Source: [Flavobacterium] thermophilum (GTDB taxonomy: Bacteria; Bacillota; Bacilli; Bacillales; Anoxybacillaceae). From it: 64,000 nucleotides of DNA. The DNA lies in contig UGGS01000001.1 in the NCBI GenBank assembly GCA_900450595.1, forward strand, positions 496,001 to 560,000. Direction: 5' to 3'. The translations under genes were made by a program, and so were the position numbers. Below, piece after piece: positions 8,339 to 20,580 of the stretch. The notes beneath the pieces were generated by a model. It was not told where the DNA came from. It saw nothing but the letters and a program-made list of their open reading frames with translations, and made no database searches. Each line of letters opens with the position of its first letter. Position 1 is the first letter of the stretch.

Positions 8339-8614
8339 ATGGTTTACCATAAAACGAAGCAAGAGGCGTTTCAAGCAGCGCAAAAGGCGACGATGGAAGC
8401 GAAAGAATGGCACGATCACTTGGTGCGTGATCAAGCCGACTACGGCCACCAGCTGGCCCATCTTCGGCAAGAAGTAAACGAGGCGTTCGCCCAAATTGAA
8501 AACGCGCTCGAAGTTGCCTCGGAAACGCAGCGCGTGCAGCTCGAAAAATTCCGCAGCGATTTGCAGGCGATCGTTGACGAAGTCAATGAAAACGAAGTCA
8601 ATGAAAACGAGTAA
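8339..8614 (+). CDS. Small coiled-coil hypothetical protein between sspP and sspO
   Basis: A 91-residue soluble, highly charged and helical protein without cysteines or a signal peptide, starting MVYHKTKQEAFQAAQKATME. Hydrophobic spacing through QLAHLRQEVNEAFAQIENAL suggests a coiled coil. The C-terminus is VNENEVNENE, encoded by a perfect 15-base tandem duplication, so the last five residues are a recent expansion. I do not recognise the family. The start at ATG 8339 has GAAGGAGGG 7 bases upstream, and a good terminator follows, so the gene is real and expressed alone. Because it interrupts a spore-protein pair, a spore-associated role is possible but unproven. Confidence 0.75.
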   Translation: MVYHKTKQEAFQAAQKATMEAKEWHDHLVRDQADYGHQLAHLRQEVNEAFAQIENALEVASETQRVQLEKFRSDLQAIVDEVNENEVNENE

Positions 8615-8645
8615 GGGAATGCCGGCGGCGGACATTCCCTTTTTT
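8615..8645 (+). terminator. Rho-independent terminator
   Basis: GGGAATG (8615-8621) pairs with CATTCCC (8633-8639), followed by TTTTTT. Confidence 0.9.
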
Positions 8646-8684
8646 CATGCTATGGCAGTCCGGGATGGCGGAATGGCCGCCACG

Positions 8685-8834
8685 CTATTGGTTCTTTTTT
8701 CGTTTTTTGTTGTTTTGCCGCTGCGCTTCGGTCAACGGTTCGTTGGAAAATTCTTCATTGTAGCCGGCGCCCATCCCTTGCGCTTTGGCAGCGTTCATGC
8801 CAGGGATCACGTGGTTTGCTTTTCGCTTTGCCAT
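8685..8834 (-). CDS. sspO: Small acid-soluble spore protein O
   Basis: A 49-residue protein read from ATG 8834 with GGAGG upstream. [20 protein letters not shown] followed by the C-terminus [14 protein letters not shown] matches the SspO (CotK) family of minor spore-core proteins. It is divergent from the aconitase gene, as in B. subtilis, and has a sigma-G-like promoter just upstream. Shorter than most ORF cut-offs and easily missed. Confidence 0.95.
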   Translation of the reverse strand: MAKRKANHVIPGMNAAKAQGMGAGYNEEFSNEPLTEAQRQNNKKRKKNQ

Positions 8835-8852
8835 TCGTTTCACCTCCGCTTC

Positions 8853-8882
8853 TAGTTTGCGACGAAACGGGCGCCTTATTCC
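8853..8882 (-). promoter_or_regulatory. Sigma-G-like promoter of sspO
   Basis: On the minus strand GGAATA (8882-8877), a 17-base spacer and CAAACTA (8859-8853) resemble the sigma-G -35 and -10 elements and sit about 20 bases before the sspO start. Confidence 0.6.
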
Positions 8883-9001
8883 TCTTTTGCCGCGGTAAGG
8901 AAGTAATATGGCGAGACATTGGAAATCATTATTTACAACTTGTACTGTTCTATAATAAGATAAAGTCGTGCCGAACTTTATGGGGATTGGGAGAATTTAT
9001 G

Positions 9002-9038
9002 CTATTTTTTCGACTTTTGTGCGAAAAAATAGTATAGT
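9002..9038 (+). promoter_or_regulatory. Aconitase promoter with perfect 11-bp inverted repeat
   Basis: CTATTTTTTCG (9002-9012) and CGAAAAAATAG (9022-9032) form a perfect inverted repeat with a 9-base centre. A TATAGT -10 box (9033-9038) abuts it, and the best -35, TCGACT (9010-9015, 17-base spacer), lies in its middle. The geometry fits an operator that would block the promoter. B. subtilis citB is repressed by CcpC and CodY; which factor binds here is inference. Confidence 0.6.
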
Positions 9039-9041
9039 GTT

Positions 9042-9071
9042 ATTATGAAGTGAAGGATTATGAAGTGAAGG
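9042..9071 (+). repeat. Perfect 15-bp tandem duplication in the aconitase leader
   Basis: ATTATGAAGTGAAGG occurs twice in direct succession (9042-9056 and 9057-9071); the second copy supplies the ribosome binding site for aconitase. Confidence 0.9.
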
Positions 9072-9082
9072 GGGTTATACAT

Positions 9083-11803
<2,721 letters not shown>

Positions 11804-11814
11804 CGGCAATAAAG

Positions 11815-11850
11815 AAGCAGGCTTCCCGATGCGGAAGCCTGCTTTATTTT
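11815..11850 (+). terminator. Strong terminator after aconitase
   Basis: AAGCAGGCTTCC (11815-11826) pairs perfectly with GGAAGCCTGCTT (11833-11844), followed by TATTTTGTGTT. It overlaps the stop codon of the convergent sspL gene. Confidence 0.9.
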
Positions 11851-11981
11851 GTGTTCAGCTTTTTGGCGGCGTTTTCAAGCTTGCTTTTCGGATCCGGTGT
11901 GAGCGTTCCGTCCTGGCCGAAGCCTTGCGGATTGACGCCCGGCGCCTTTGTGCCGCGGTTGCGGCCGCCGTTTTTCGCCAT
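11844..11981 (-). CDS. sspL: Small acid-soluble spore protein, SspL family
   Basis: A 45-residue protein from ATG 11981, with GTGGAGGTG upstream. It reads MAKNGGRNRGTKAPGVNPQG and ends DPKSKLENAAKKLNTK. The GVxPQG core and DPKxxLExxAKKxNTK tail match the pattern of the B. subtilis minor spore protein SspL, although overall identity is moderate. A near-perfect sigma-G promoter lies upstream. It converges on the aconitase gene, sharing the terminator region. Below normal ORF length limits. Confidence 0.8.
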   Translation of the reverse strand: MAKNGGRNRGTKAPGVNPQGFGQDGTLTPDPKSKLENAAKKLNTK

Positions 11982-12001
11982 CGTTTTCACCTCCACTCGG
12001 A

Positions 12002-12030
12002 TAGTATGGCCGATCGGGGTGAAAATATAA
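12002..12030 (-). promoter_or_regulatory. Sigma-G-like promoter of sspL
   Basis: On the minus strand TTATA (12030-12026), 17 bases, then CATACTA (12008-12002), the consensus sigma-G -10 box. The start codon follows about 20 bases later. Confidence 0.7.
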
Positions 12031-12062
12031 GCAAAGCACGGCCGACAAAGGAGAGAGGAACG

Positions 12063-12542
12063 ATGAACAAAGGATTAAAAACAGCGCTCGCGACGATTGC
12101 ACTGGCACAATTTTTAAAAATTCCGATCAAGCAGCTTGAGACAGGCCGCTGGGATTGGCGACTGTTTTTCGAAACAGGAGGAATGCCAAGCTCCCACTCT
12201 GCCGGCGTTTCGTTGTTGGCGACATTTATCGCCTTGGAGCGGGGGGTAAGAACGATTGATTTTGCCCTGGCGGCGTTGTTCGGATTGATCGTCATGTATG
12301 ATGCGCAAGGCGTGCGGCGCCAGGCGGGCGAACTAGCCTTGCGCCTGAACGAGCTTGCCGAAGAGGTGAAAAAGCTTGAAGACGATCCAAAACAGGACGT
12401 ATACAAAAAGCGTCAGCAACAGCTCCGCGCCCGTCTTGGCCATCAACCGATCGAAGTCGTCGGCGGCGCGCTCCTTGGAATGGCGACTGGCGCAATTTCG
12501 CATTGGGCGTGCCGCCGCCGGCGCGAACCTTTTAAGTGGTGA
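12063..12542 (+). CDS. Divergent PAP2 family (DUF212, YuiD-like) membrane protein
   Basis: A 159-residue membrane protein with the DUF212 hallmark GGMPSSHSAGVSLLATFIAL (near residues 38-57), a variant of the phosphatidic-acid-phosphatase type 2 active-site PSSH motif, and MYDAQGVRRQAG (near 79). About four hydrophobic segments, with a charged insertion (residues 93-125) and the H..IEVVGGALLGM segment. The family includes B. subtilis YuiD; function is unproven though lipid-phosphate hydrolysis is suspected. ATG 12063 follows GGAGAGAGGAACG. The gene is divergent from sspL. Confidence 0.85.
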   Translation: MNKGLKTALATIALAQFLKIPIKQLETGRWDWRLFFETGGMPSSHSAGVSLLATFIALERGVRTIDFALAALFGLIVMYDAQGVRRQAGELALRLNELAEEVKKLEDDPKQDVYKKRQQQLRARLGHQPIEVVGGALLGMATGAISHWACRRRREPFKW

Positions 12543-12595
12543 AGAGGACGAGGCGTACACGGATCGGAATAAGCGGGAAGCGAGATGCCTAGCAG

Positions 12596-12634
12596 AAAAA
12601 AGCTGTCCCGCTTTTTAGGCGGGACAGCTTCTGC
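12596..12634. terminator. Bidirectional terminator between DUF212 and EamA genes
   Basis: AGCTGTCCCGC (12601-12611) pairs perfectly with GCGGGACAGCT (12619-12629); AAAAA on the left serves the minus strand. The plus-strand tail is only weakly T-rich. Confidence 0.75.
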
Positions 12635-12639
12635 CGCCG

Positions 12640-13566
12640 CTAGGAGGAGATGTTCCGTTTTTCCCGCCACCGTTTCCCCCATAAGCGCGCACTCGGAAGT
12701 TCCGAGAGAATCATGCCGGCGAAAATCGCCACACCGCCGAGCCAAGCAGACGGCGACAGCCGCTCGCCGGCCCAGAGATAGGCAGTTAAGGCGGCAAACA
12801 CCGGCTCCATGGCAAAAATGAGCGCGACGCGGGTGGGGGTTGTATATTTTTGCACCGCCGTCTGAATGAAAAAGGCGGCGGTCGTCGCCAACAGCGACGT
12901 CACGGCAAGCGCCCCCCATACTTCCGGACGGCGAAGCACGGCTATGTTCCACATGTCGGCGGCATCTTCAAACCAAACGGCAAAAAGGAAACAAAGCGCA
13001 GCAACGGTAAAAATTTGCACTGTCGTCAGCAGCACGGTCGAATAACGCGATGAATATCGGCCGGTGACAATAATGTGCATGGCAAACGAAACAGCGCAAA
13101 AAAAGACGAACAAGTCGCCGCGGTTGAATGACAACTCGGCTCCGCCCGTCAGCCAATACAAGCCAAAGGCGGCGAGCGCTGCCCCAATGGCGGCGTTGGC
13201 GGTCGGCTTTTGCTTTAAAATGAAAACGGAAAAGAGCGGCACGAGCACGACGCTCAGCCCGGTAATAAATCCAGCTTTCGACGACGTCGTGTACAACAGC
13301 CCGATCGTTTGAAACGCATAGCCGCAAAACAGCCAAAGCCCCATCCACGCCCCGGCGCCGATGACCCGCCATGAAAGGTCGGACAACAGCGAGCGGGATC
13401 GGACAACAGCCCAGGCGAGCAGCAGCAAGCCGGCTAGGCTGAAGCGCACAGCGTTAAACGACAACGGCTCCAAAAAGGAAATGGCGTTTTGGACGACGAC
13501 AAACGTCGTCCCCCAGACGAACGTTACCGCCAACAAACTTAAATCAGCGACGGTTTGCTGCTTCAA
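12640..13566 (-). CDS. EamA-family (drug/metabolite) exporter
   Basis: A 308-residue membrane protein with about ten helices arranged as two EamA repeats (residues about 5-140 and 150-290). Features include TFVWGTTFVVVQNAISFLEP near the N-terminus and ALIFAMEPVFAALTAYLWAG in the second repeat, both typical of the DMT superfamily. Substrate unknown. The start is assigned to TTG 13566, preceded by GGGGGAG at 6 bases; translation begins MKQQTVADLSLLAVTFVWGT. Longer in-frame extensions upstream are AT-rich and non-coding in character. Convergent with the DUF212 gene. Confidence 0.85.
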   Translation of the reverse strand: MKQQTVADLSLLAVTFVWGTTFVVVQNAISFLEPLSFNAVRFSLAGLLLLAWAVVRSRSLLSDLSWRVIGAGAWMGLWLFCGYAFQTIGLLYTTSSKAGFITGLSVVLVPLFSVFILKQKPTANAAIGAALAAFGLYWLTGGAELSFNRGDLFVFFCAVSFAMHIIVTGRYSSRYSTVLLTTVQIFTVAALCFLFAVWFEDAADMWNIAVLRRPEVWGALAVTSLLATTAAFFIQTAVQKYTTPTRVALIFAMEPVFAALTAYLWAGERLSPSAWLGGVAIFAGMILSELPSARLWGKRWREKRNISS

Positions 13567-13795
13567 TTCGACTCCCCCTTGTCGGTCTTTTCCACCCGTT
13601 GATCGGTTGCTAGCCGCTAGTGTACCATAAATTCGGCGAAAAAAACATACTTTTTTGGAAAAAAGCCGAGGCTTTGGCGTCAAAATCGGTTGAAATAGAA
13701 GGCTGCCGTGCATAATAATTAAATAATGAACAAGGACGAAAATGTGATAAAATAAAAACCGGCTTTGATCATGGCGATGCGGAAGGGTGACAACG

Positions 13796-14461
13796 TTGGA
13801 GGTGCAAATCCACTGGACATATATCACGCCGAAAAAGCAGGAAACGTTCCTCTTGACGGATTGGATTGAAGCAAGAGAGGCGCTCATGCTTGCCGATGAT
13901 TTCGAGAAAACCGGGCGGGTGAAAGCGCTTGAGTTTGTCGACCGAAACGGGGTGGCATGGTCAAAAAAAGAGCTGAAAAAGCTGCTTGAAGAGATCGCCA
14001 GCGAGCCGCATGAGGTCGTCGTCTATTTTGACGGCGGGTTTGATCATGAGACGTCCCAAGGCGGCGCAGGGGCGGTCGTGTACTATAAGCAAAACGACCA
14101 CCGCTACCGGCTGCGCGCCAACCGCCGGCTCGGGGAAATCAAATCGAACAACGAAGCTGAGTATGCGGCTTTTTGGTTTGTCACGCAGCTGCTCGAAGAA
14201 CTGGGCGTCCGCCATTTGCCGGTGACGTTTCGCGGCGATTCCCATGTGGTGCTGAAGCAGCTGTCGGGCGACTGGCCGTGCTTTGAAGATGATTATAACG
14301 CTTGGCTTGACCGCATCGAAGCGAAACTGCGCGAGCTCGACATTCAACCGGTATATGAACCGATTGCGCGCAAGCAGAACAAAGAGGCCGATTCGCTCGC
14401 CCGTCAGGCGTTGGACGGACAGCTGATCACGAGCCGCACGGAATTGGAAGAGAAAGGGTAA
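13796..14461 (+). CDS. ypeP: RNase H-like family protein (YpeP / reverse-transcriptase-like RNase HI)
   Basis: A 221-residue protein: about 70 N-terminal residues (LEVQIHWTYITPKKQETFLL) followed by an RNase HI domain. All four acidic positions are present: YFDGGFDHE, NNEAEYAAF, FRGDSHVV and NKEADSLARQAL, so catalysis of RNA removal from RNA-DNA hybrids is plausible. The start is TTG 13796 with GGAAGGG upstream; a GTG at 13787 overlaps that box. It is followed six bases later by the zinc-finger gene ypeQ, as in B. subtilis. B. subtilis YpeP is reported inactive in some assays, so activity is not certain. Confidence 0.85.
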   Translation: MEVQIHWTYITPKKQETFLLTDWIEAREALMLADDFEKTGRVKALEFVDRNGVAWSKKELKKLLEEIASEPHEVVVYFDGGFDHETSQGGAGAVVYYKQNDHRYRLRANRRLGEIKSNNEAEYAAFWFVTQLLEELGVRHLPVTFRGDSHVVLKQLSGDWPCFEDDYNAWLDRIEAKLRELDIQPVYEPIARKQNKEADSLARQALDGQLITSRTELEEKG

Positions 14462-14467
14462 GGTTGT

Positions 14468-14683
14468 ATGGAAAAAAAACGAAACGAACGAAAAGAAATA
14501 TTGGAACAGATCGCCTGGCTGGAAGAAACGTATTGCGACGGCTGTTTTTTAAAAAGCACGTTCCGCAAAGAGTACGGCAAAACGTACGCCCAGTCGTTTT
14601 GCATCCAACAATGCACGGTCGGAGAGCAAATGCGGCGGTACGGGGAGAAGCTGCTTTCCGTCCCACCGCGGCCGCGCCAATAG
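14468..14683 (+). CDS. ypeQ: Small zinc-finger protein YpeQ
   Basis: A 71-residue protein starting MEKKRNERKEILEQIAWLEE with a CDGCF...CIQQC pattern (cysteines near residues 24, 27, 46 and 50), consistent with a Zn-binding knuckle. B. subtilis encodes the same ypeP-ypeQ pair; function unknown. The AAGGT ribosome site lies inside the 6-base gap after ypeP, indicating translational coupling. Confidence 0.8.
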   Translation: MEKKRNERKEILEQIAWLEETYCDGCFLKSTFRKEYGKTYAQSFCIQQCTVGEQMRRYGEKLLSVPPRPRQ

Positions 14684-14836
14684 CGGAGGCCTGAACGGAA
14701 GCTGGTTTGCGGGCGCGATGCCAAGCCGCATGACATGGCGCTGTCCGGGAGCGGCCGCACATCGGCCGCCGTCTATCCCCCCTCTGTGCTCGGCGCAGTG
14801 AAAAGAGCTTCGCAAGCGAAGCTCTGTCGGATGGGG

Positions 14837-15106
14837 TTATTGTTGCGCCTCGCGAAGCTGGTGCTCGGCGCGAGCCAATTTTTGTTCGCACTGGGTGAGA
14901 AAGTCGCCGTCGACGCCAGTCGCCTGTTGACGGGCGCGGGCGAGTTGGCGGCGGGCGTTTTCGACCGCTTCTGCAGCGTGATTGAGCATCTCCGGATCGA
15001 GCTGCATCGTCGCCTGGCCGACCATTTTTTCCGCTGTTTCGACGAACATTTCCACTTGCTTTACATCGTTGTATCCCGTATGTACGTCGGCATCGCGTTT
15101 GGCCAT
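14837..15106 (-). CDS. DUF2564 family protein (YpzA-like)
   Basis: An 89-residue soluble helical protein, MAKRDADVHTGYNDVKQVEM onward, with AEKMVGQATMQLDPEMLNHA and a coiled-coil tail (EQKLARAEHQLREAQQ). I recognise the DUF2564 family; function unknown. ATG 15106 is chosen because AAAGGGGGTGTTCAT immediately precedes it; the frame extends upstream without a better start. The arrangement ypeP-ypeQ-this gene-cspD matches B. subtilis (ypeP-ypeQ-ypzA-cspD). Confidence 0.82.
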   Translation of the reverse strand: MAKRDADVHTGYNDVKQVEMFVETAEKMVGQATMQLDPEMLNHAAEAVENARRQLARARQQATGVDGDFLTQCEQKLARAEHQLREAQQ

Positions 15107-15167
15107 ATGAACACCCCCTTTTCTTTTATTGTTTGCCGCTTGGTGAAATTTATGCCAATCAAATGAA

Positions 15168-15203
15168 AAAGGCATCCTGCGATGGTGCAGGATGCCTTTC
15201 TTT
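15168..15203 (-). terminator. Terminator of cspD
   Basis: AAAGGCATCCTGC (15168-15180) pairs perfectly with GCAGGATGCCTTT (15187-15199). On the minus strand it follows cspD and is followed by a short A/T tail. Confidence 0.8.
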
Positions 15204-15237
15204 CCGCTCCCGTTCTCTCGTCTATGTCAACGAAGTC

Positions 15238-15438
15238 TTATAATTTGACAACGTTCGCTGCTTGCGGTCCGCGGTTTCCTTGGACGATTTCAAACGAAAC
15301 TTCTTGGCCTTCTTCCAACGATTTGAACCCTTCACCTTGGATCGCCGTGAAGTGAACGAATACGTCCGAACCGCCTTCCACTTCGATGAAACCATAGCCT
15401 TTTTCGTTGTTAAACCATTTTACTTTACCACGTTGCAT
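15238..15438 (-). CDS. cspD: Cold-shock protein
   Basis: A 66-residue OB-fold nucleic-acid chaperone. RNP1 [10 protein letters not shown] and RNP2 DVFVHFTAI are intact, and the sequence [20 protein letters not shown] to [13 protein letters not shown] is almost identical to B. subtilis CspD, whose neighbourhood (ypeQ, ypzA) is also conserved. CspD-type proteins bind single-stranded RNA/DNA, act as RNA chaperones and antiterminators. The promoter is about 140 bases upstream, giving the long 5' leader typical of cold-shock mRNAs. Confidence 0.95.
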   Translation of the reverse strand: MQRGKVKWFNNEKGYGFIEVEGGSDVFVHFTAIQGEGFKSLEEGQEVSFEIVQGNRGPQAANVVKL

Positions 15439-15578
15439 AATGCTGAATTCCTCCTAATACCTTTAGCCTGTTCGGCTAACCTCAAGATTTTTATCAAATA
15501 ACAAAATATACTTCACAGCCATCCAAGATGCGTCTTCATGTTGAATGCCTGAAATATATTCTGTTATGTGATGACTTT

Positions 15579-15608
15579 ACTATACACTATTCGGAGCTGC
15601 CGCGTCAA
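15579..15608 (-). promoter_or_regulatory. Sigma-A promoter of cspD with long leader
   Basis: On the minus strand TTGACG (15608-15603), an 18-base spacer and TATAGT (15584-15579). Transcription would start near 15572, leaving about 130 untranslated bases before cspD. Confidence 0.75.
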
Positions 15609-15759
15609 GCAAAAGAAAGGAAATTTCCGAAAAAAAGTGTCCCCCGCTGAAAAAATGCTGTTCAGCAAAGGAAAACAGGCCGTCCGGGGAGAAAAAAGTC
15701 ATGAACGGGCAACGACAGCCATACATTGGAATAGGAACGACGCAAAGGGGGAGGAGCGG

Positions 15760-16011
15760 ATGTACCGCGGAAAAATCGCGGGAAAAGAAGTGATCGTCCG
15801 GCTGGGCAGCAGAGTAAGCCGCCGCTATTTCAGCGACAATAAAATTTACAACATGGTGCTTTCGTACGGGGAATCGGCGTTCCGCAAAGGGCAGGACACA
15901 TTTTGCATTTACAACGACCGCATCGGCTTGATTGTCGCGGAAGTCGAGCAACAAGACGTCCCGGTCATCCGGATCGACTACATTATCGAGAACGAAAATG
16001 TGTACGAATAA
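15760..16011 (+). CDS. Hypothetical 83-residue protein
   Basis: MYRGKIAGKEVIVRLGSRVS to RIDYIIENENVYE, a small mostly beta-like soluble protein with two cysteine-free halves and no signal peptide. I do not recognise the family. ATG 15760 has AAGGGGGAGGAGCGG directly upstream, a strong ribosome site, which favours a real gene; the frame is open further upstream but without a start signal. It is divergent from cspD and stands alone before the Spo0M-like gene. Confidence 0.65.
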   Translation: MYRGKIAGKEVIVRLGSRVSRRYFSDNKIYNMVLSYGESAFRKGQDTFCIYNDRIGLIVAEVEQQDVPVIRIDYIIENENVYE

Positions 16012-16090
16012 CCGATTGACAATCGATAGAGAATGCAGTAATCTCGAATGTAAGCGGTAACAAAAAACCGCGTTCGTCTGTTTCAACCGG

Positions 16091-16129
16091 AAACAGGCCG
16101 CCGCCGCTAGGCGCGTCTGTTTATTTTTT
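16091..16129 (+). terminator. Probable terminator after the 83-residue gene
   Basis: AAACAG (16091-16096) pairs with CTGTTT (16117-16122) around a GC-rich inner stem, followed by ATTTTTTG. Confidence 0.5.
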
Positions 16130-16203
16130 GCTCCGGCGCTGAAACGGGCCGCGGTTTTTTTCGTATATGTAAACAACGAGAGATAGCGAAAGAGGTGACA
16201 ACG

Positions 16204-16605
16204 ATGCTGCTTCGCAAAATGATGTCAAAAGTCGGAGTCGGGTCGGCGCACGTCGACTTGATCTTAAATAAATCGTTATGGCGCCAAGGAGAAGTGATTC
16301 AAGGGATCGTCCACATTTACGGCGGAACAGTGGAACAAAGGATCGAGCGGCTTGATGTCGAGCTCGTGCAAAAAACAATCGAAAACGGCAAGGAACTGGA
16401 TGCCATTGTCGCCGTCATTCCGGCGGCCGGAGCGTTTTCGATCAAGCCGAGCGAGAAAAAGGAGATCCCGTTTTCCTACACGATTCCGGAAACATTGCCG
16501 CCATCGCGCCCCGGCCGGTCGTACCGGTTCATCACCCGCCTTCATATCGAAGACGCGGTTGATACGCTCGACTTCGATTATGTGCAAATTTTGCCGAAAA
16601 AATAG
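16204..16605 (+). CDS. Spo0M-like sporulation-control protein, half length
   Basis: A 133-residue protein beginning MLLRKMMSKVGVGSAHVDLI with NKSLWRQGEVIQGIVHIYGG and KKEIPFSYTIPETLPPS, which match the arrestin-like N-terminal domain of Spo0M. B. subtilis Spo0M has about 258 residues, so only one of its domains is present. The protein ends DYVQILPKK at a clean stop and the next gene's promoter starts 2 bases later; no second half follows in another frame. It may be a genuine single-domain paralogue or a truncated gene. ATG 16204 has GAGGTG 8 bases upstream. Confidence 0.75.
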   Translation: MLLRKMMSKVGVGSAHVDLILNKSLWRQGEVIQGIVHIYGGTVEQRIERLDVELVQKTIENGKELDAIVAVIPAAGAFSIKPSEKKEIPFSYTIPETLPPSRPGRSYRFITRLHIEDAVDTLDFDYVQILPKK

Positions 16606-16606
16606 G

Positions 16607-16635
16607 TTGACAGCGTTTTCAACAGGTGATATGCT
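16607..16635 (+). promoter_or_regulatory. glpFK promoter with overlapping cre site
   Basis: TTGACA (16607-16612), 17-base spacer and TATGCT (16630-16635) form a strong sigma-A promoter. TGACAGCGTTTTCA (16608-16621) matches the CcpA cre consensus with one mismatch and covers the -35 box and spacer, which would give glucose repression. Confidence 0.8.
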
Positions 16636-16671
16636 AAAAGCAAGTTAATACGTTGGGGTGGAGAAGCGGAG

Positions 16672-16725
16672 ACCCACACATATTCCTCGTTGATGAGCGG
16701 GGAAGTGTGTGGGTTTTTGCTTTTT
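16672..16725 (+). terminator. GlpP-type leader terminator upstream of glpF
   Basis: ACCCACACA (16672-16680) pairs with TGTGTGGGT (16706-16714), followed by TTTTGCTTTTT. It lies between promoter and gene, about 88 bases before glpF, as expected for the terminator overcome by the antiterminator GlpP with glycerol-3-phosphate in B. subtilis. Absence of glpP here means the regulator would act in trans. Confidence 0.8.
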
Positions 16726-16812
16726 CGCCCAACGGTTCACCCTCCGGAGGGGCTGGACAAACAGGAAATGGAAGAAGAAATCACGAAATGAAGAAAAGGG
16801 GGAAGAGAGCAA

Positions 16813-19171
<2,359 letters not shown>

Positions 19172-19256
19172 CTATAGGGAACAAAGCAATAATCGATCGT
19201 GAATGGGCGGCCGCGGTCAAGCTGTGTCCTTTTCCACTTTTTTGTTCATTGCTTAG

Positions 19257-19292
19257 GCAGATGTTCCTTTCGTGGAGCATCTGCTTATTTAT
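19257..19292 (+). terminator. Terminator of glpFK
   Basis: GCAGATGTTCC (19257-19267) pairs with GGAGCATCTGC (19274-19284, one G-T pair), followed by TTATTTATTG. Confidence 0.75.
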
Positions 19293-19404
19293 TGTCCAAA
19301 AAATAGTGGTTGAAACTGAGCTGTAGTTCACAGTCATGTTTTTCTATGAGATATAAGACTGGAAAGGAATCAAAAAATTTACTGATATTTTTTCTATAAA
19401 TATT

Positions 19405-19496
19405 GAATTTACGAAAAAAAATGATAGAATATTAATTGAATTTACAAAAAAATGATAGAATATTAATTGAATTTACAAAAAAATGATAGAATATTA
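19405..19496 (+). repeat. Three tandem ~31-bp AT-rich repeats upstream of the opp operon
   Basis: Units start at 19405, 19438 and 19469, each beginning GAATTTAC and containing AAAATGATAGAATATTA; lengths are 33, 31 and about 28 bases with only small A-run differences. They lie 60-150 bases before the first opp gene. Each unit contains -10-like TAGAAT/TATTAA sequences, so they may be duplicated promoters or operators. The remaining bases between glpK's terminator and opp hold no gene. Confidence 0.85.
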
Positions 19497-19554
19497 TCTA
19501 AATATTATATATAGTCTAAAATTTAGTAATACTAACAAAAGGGAGAAGGACACA

Positions 19555-20580
19555 TTGGCAAAGCAAACGTTATTGGAAATTGAGGAGCTGCGAGTCTCTT
19601 TCCGCATCGGTGATGACTATTATGCGGCGGTCGACGACGTTTCGCTGGCGATCGGAGAGAACGAAGTCGTCGCTCTCGTCGGGGAGTCGGGTTGCGGCAA
19701 AAGCGCACTCGCTTTGTCGATCATGGGTCTCCACCCGCCCGAAAAGACAAAAATTGAGGGGCGCCTGCACTTTAAAGGGACAAATTTGCTGTCGCTCTCC
19801 GTTGCCGAACTCAATCGCATCCGCGGCAAAGAAATCGGGATGATCTTTCAGGATCCGTTAACGGCGCTCAATCCGCTCATGACGGTCGGCCGGCAGATCG
19901 AAGAAAGCATGGATTACCATCTGCGGCTGTCAGCAGCCGAAAAAAAGAAGCGAACGATCGGCTTGCTTCGCAAAGTCGGCATTCCGGAGCCGGAAAAGGT
20001 GTACTACCGTTATCCGCACGAGTTGTCCGGGGGGATGCGGCAGCGGGTCGTCATCGCGATCGCCATCGCCTGCGAGCCCGCCCTGCTCATCGCCGATGAA
20101 CCGACAACGGCGCTTGATGTGACGATTCAGGCGCAGATCATAGGGCTGCTCAAAGAGTTGCAGCGGCAAATGAAAACGAGCATTATTTTAATCACGCATG
20201 ATTTGGGGGTGGTGGCGGAAATGGCGGACCGTGTGGCGGTCATGTATGCTGGGGAAATCGTTGAGTTAGCGGACGTCGATACCATTTTTCACCGTCCGCT
20301 TCATCCATACACTCGCTCATTGTTGCAGTCGATCCCGTCTGCGCAGACGAAAAAGGAACGACTCCACGTCATCCAAGGGATCGTTCCGCCGCTGCATAAA
20401 CTGCCGCGGCGCGGCTGCCGCTTCCAGCCGCGCATCAGCTGGATTGGGGCGGATAAGCACGAATCGGATCCGAAGTTGCGGGAAGTGGAGCCGGGGCACT
20501 GGGTGCGTTGCACATGTTACCAACATTTTTATTTTCCCGATGATCAAACGGTAGGTGGAATCGGCTATGGCGCTTCTTAA
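19555..20580 (+). CDS. Oligopeptide ABC transporter ATP-binding protein (OppD type)
   Basis: A 341-residue ATPase. Walker A is [11 protein letters not shown] (near residue 39), the signature is LSGGMRQR (near 157), Walker [13 protein letters not shown] (near 180), and the C-terminal oligopeptide/dipeptide extension carries the usual [12 protein letters not shown]. Start is TTG 19555 with GGGAGAAGG 5 bases upstream. The typical cysteine-rich C-terminal cluster is only partly kept ([18 protein letters not shown]). First gene of an opp operon in order D-F-B-C-A, providing energy for peptide import. Substrate range unknown. Confidence 0.92.
   Translation: MAKQTLLEIEELRVSFRIGDDYYAAVDDVSLAIGENEVVALVGESGCGKSALALSIMGLHPPEKTKIEGRLHFKGTNLLSLSVAELNRIRGKEIGMIFQDPLTALNPLMTVGRQIEESMDYHLRLSAAEKKKRTIGLLRKVGIPEPEKVYYRYPHELSGGMRQRVVIAIAIACEPALLIADEPTTALDVTIQAQIIGLLKELQRQMKTSIILITHDLGVVAEMADRVAVMYAGEIVELADVDTIFHRPLHPYTRSLLQSIPSAQTKKERLHVIQGIVPPLHKLPRRGCRFQPRISWIGADKHESDPKLREVEPGHWVRCTCYQHFYFPDDQTVGGIGYGAS

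Noticed and set aside
19405..19496. Possible CRISPR array (regular ~31-base repeats)
   Set aside because: The units are directly adjacent with no unique spacers and no cas genes are near; this is a simple tandem repeat.
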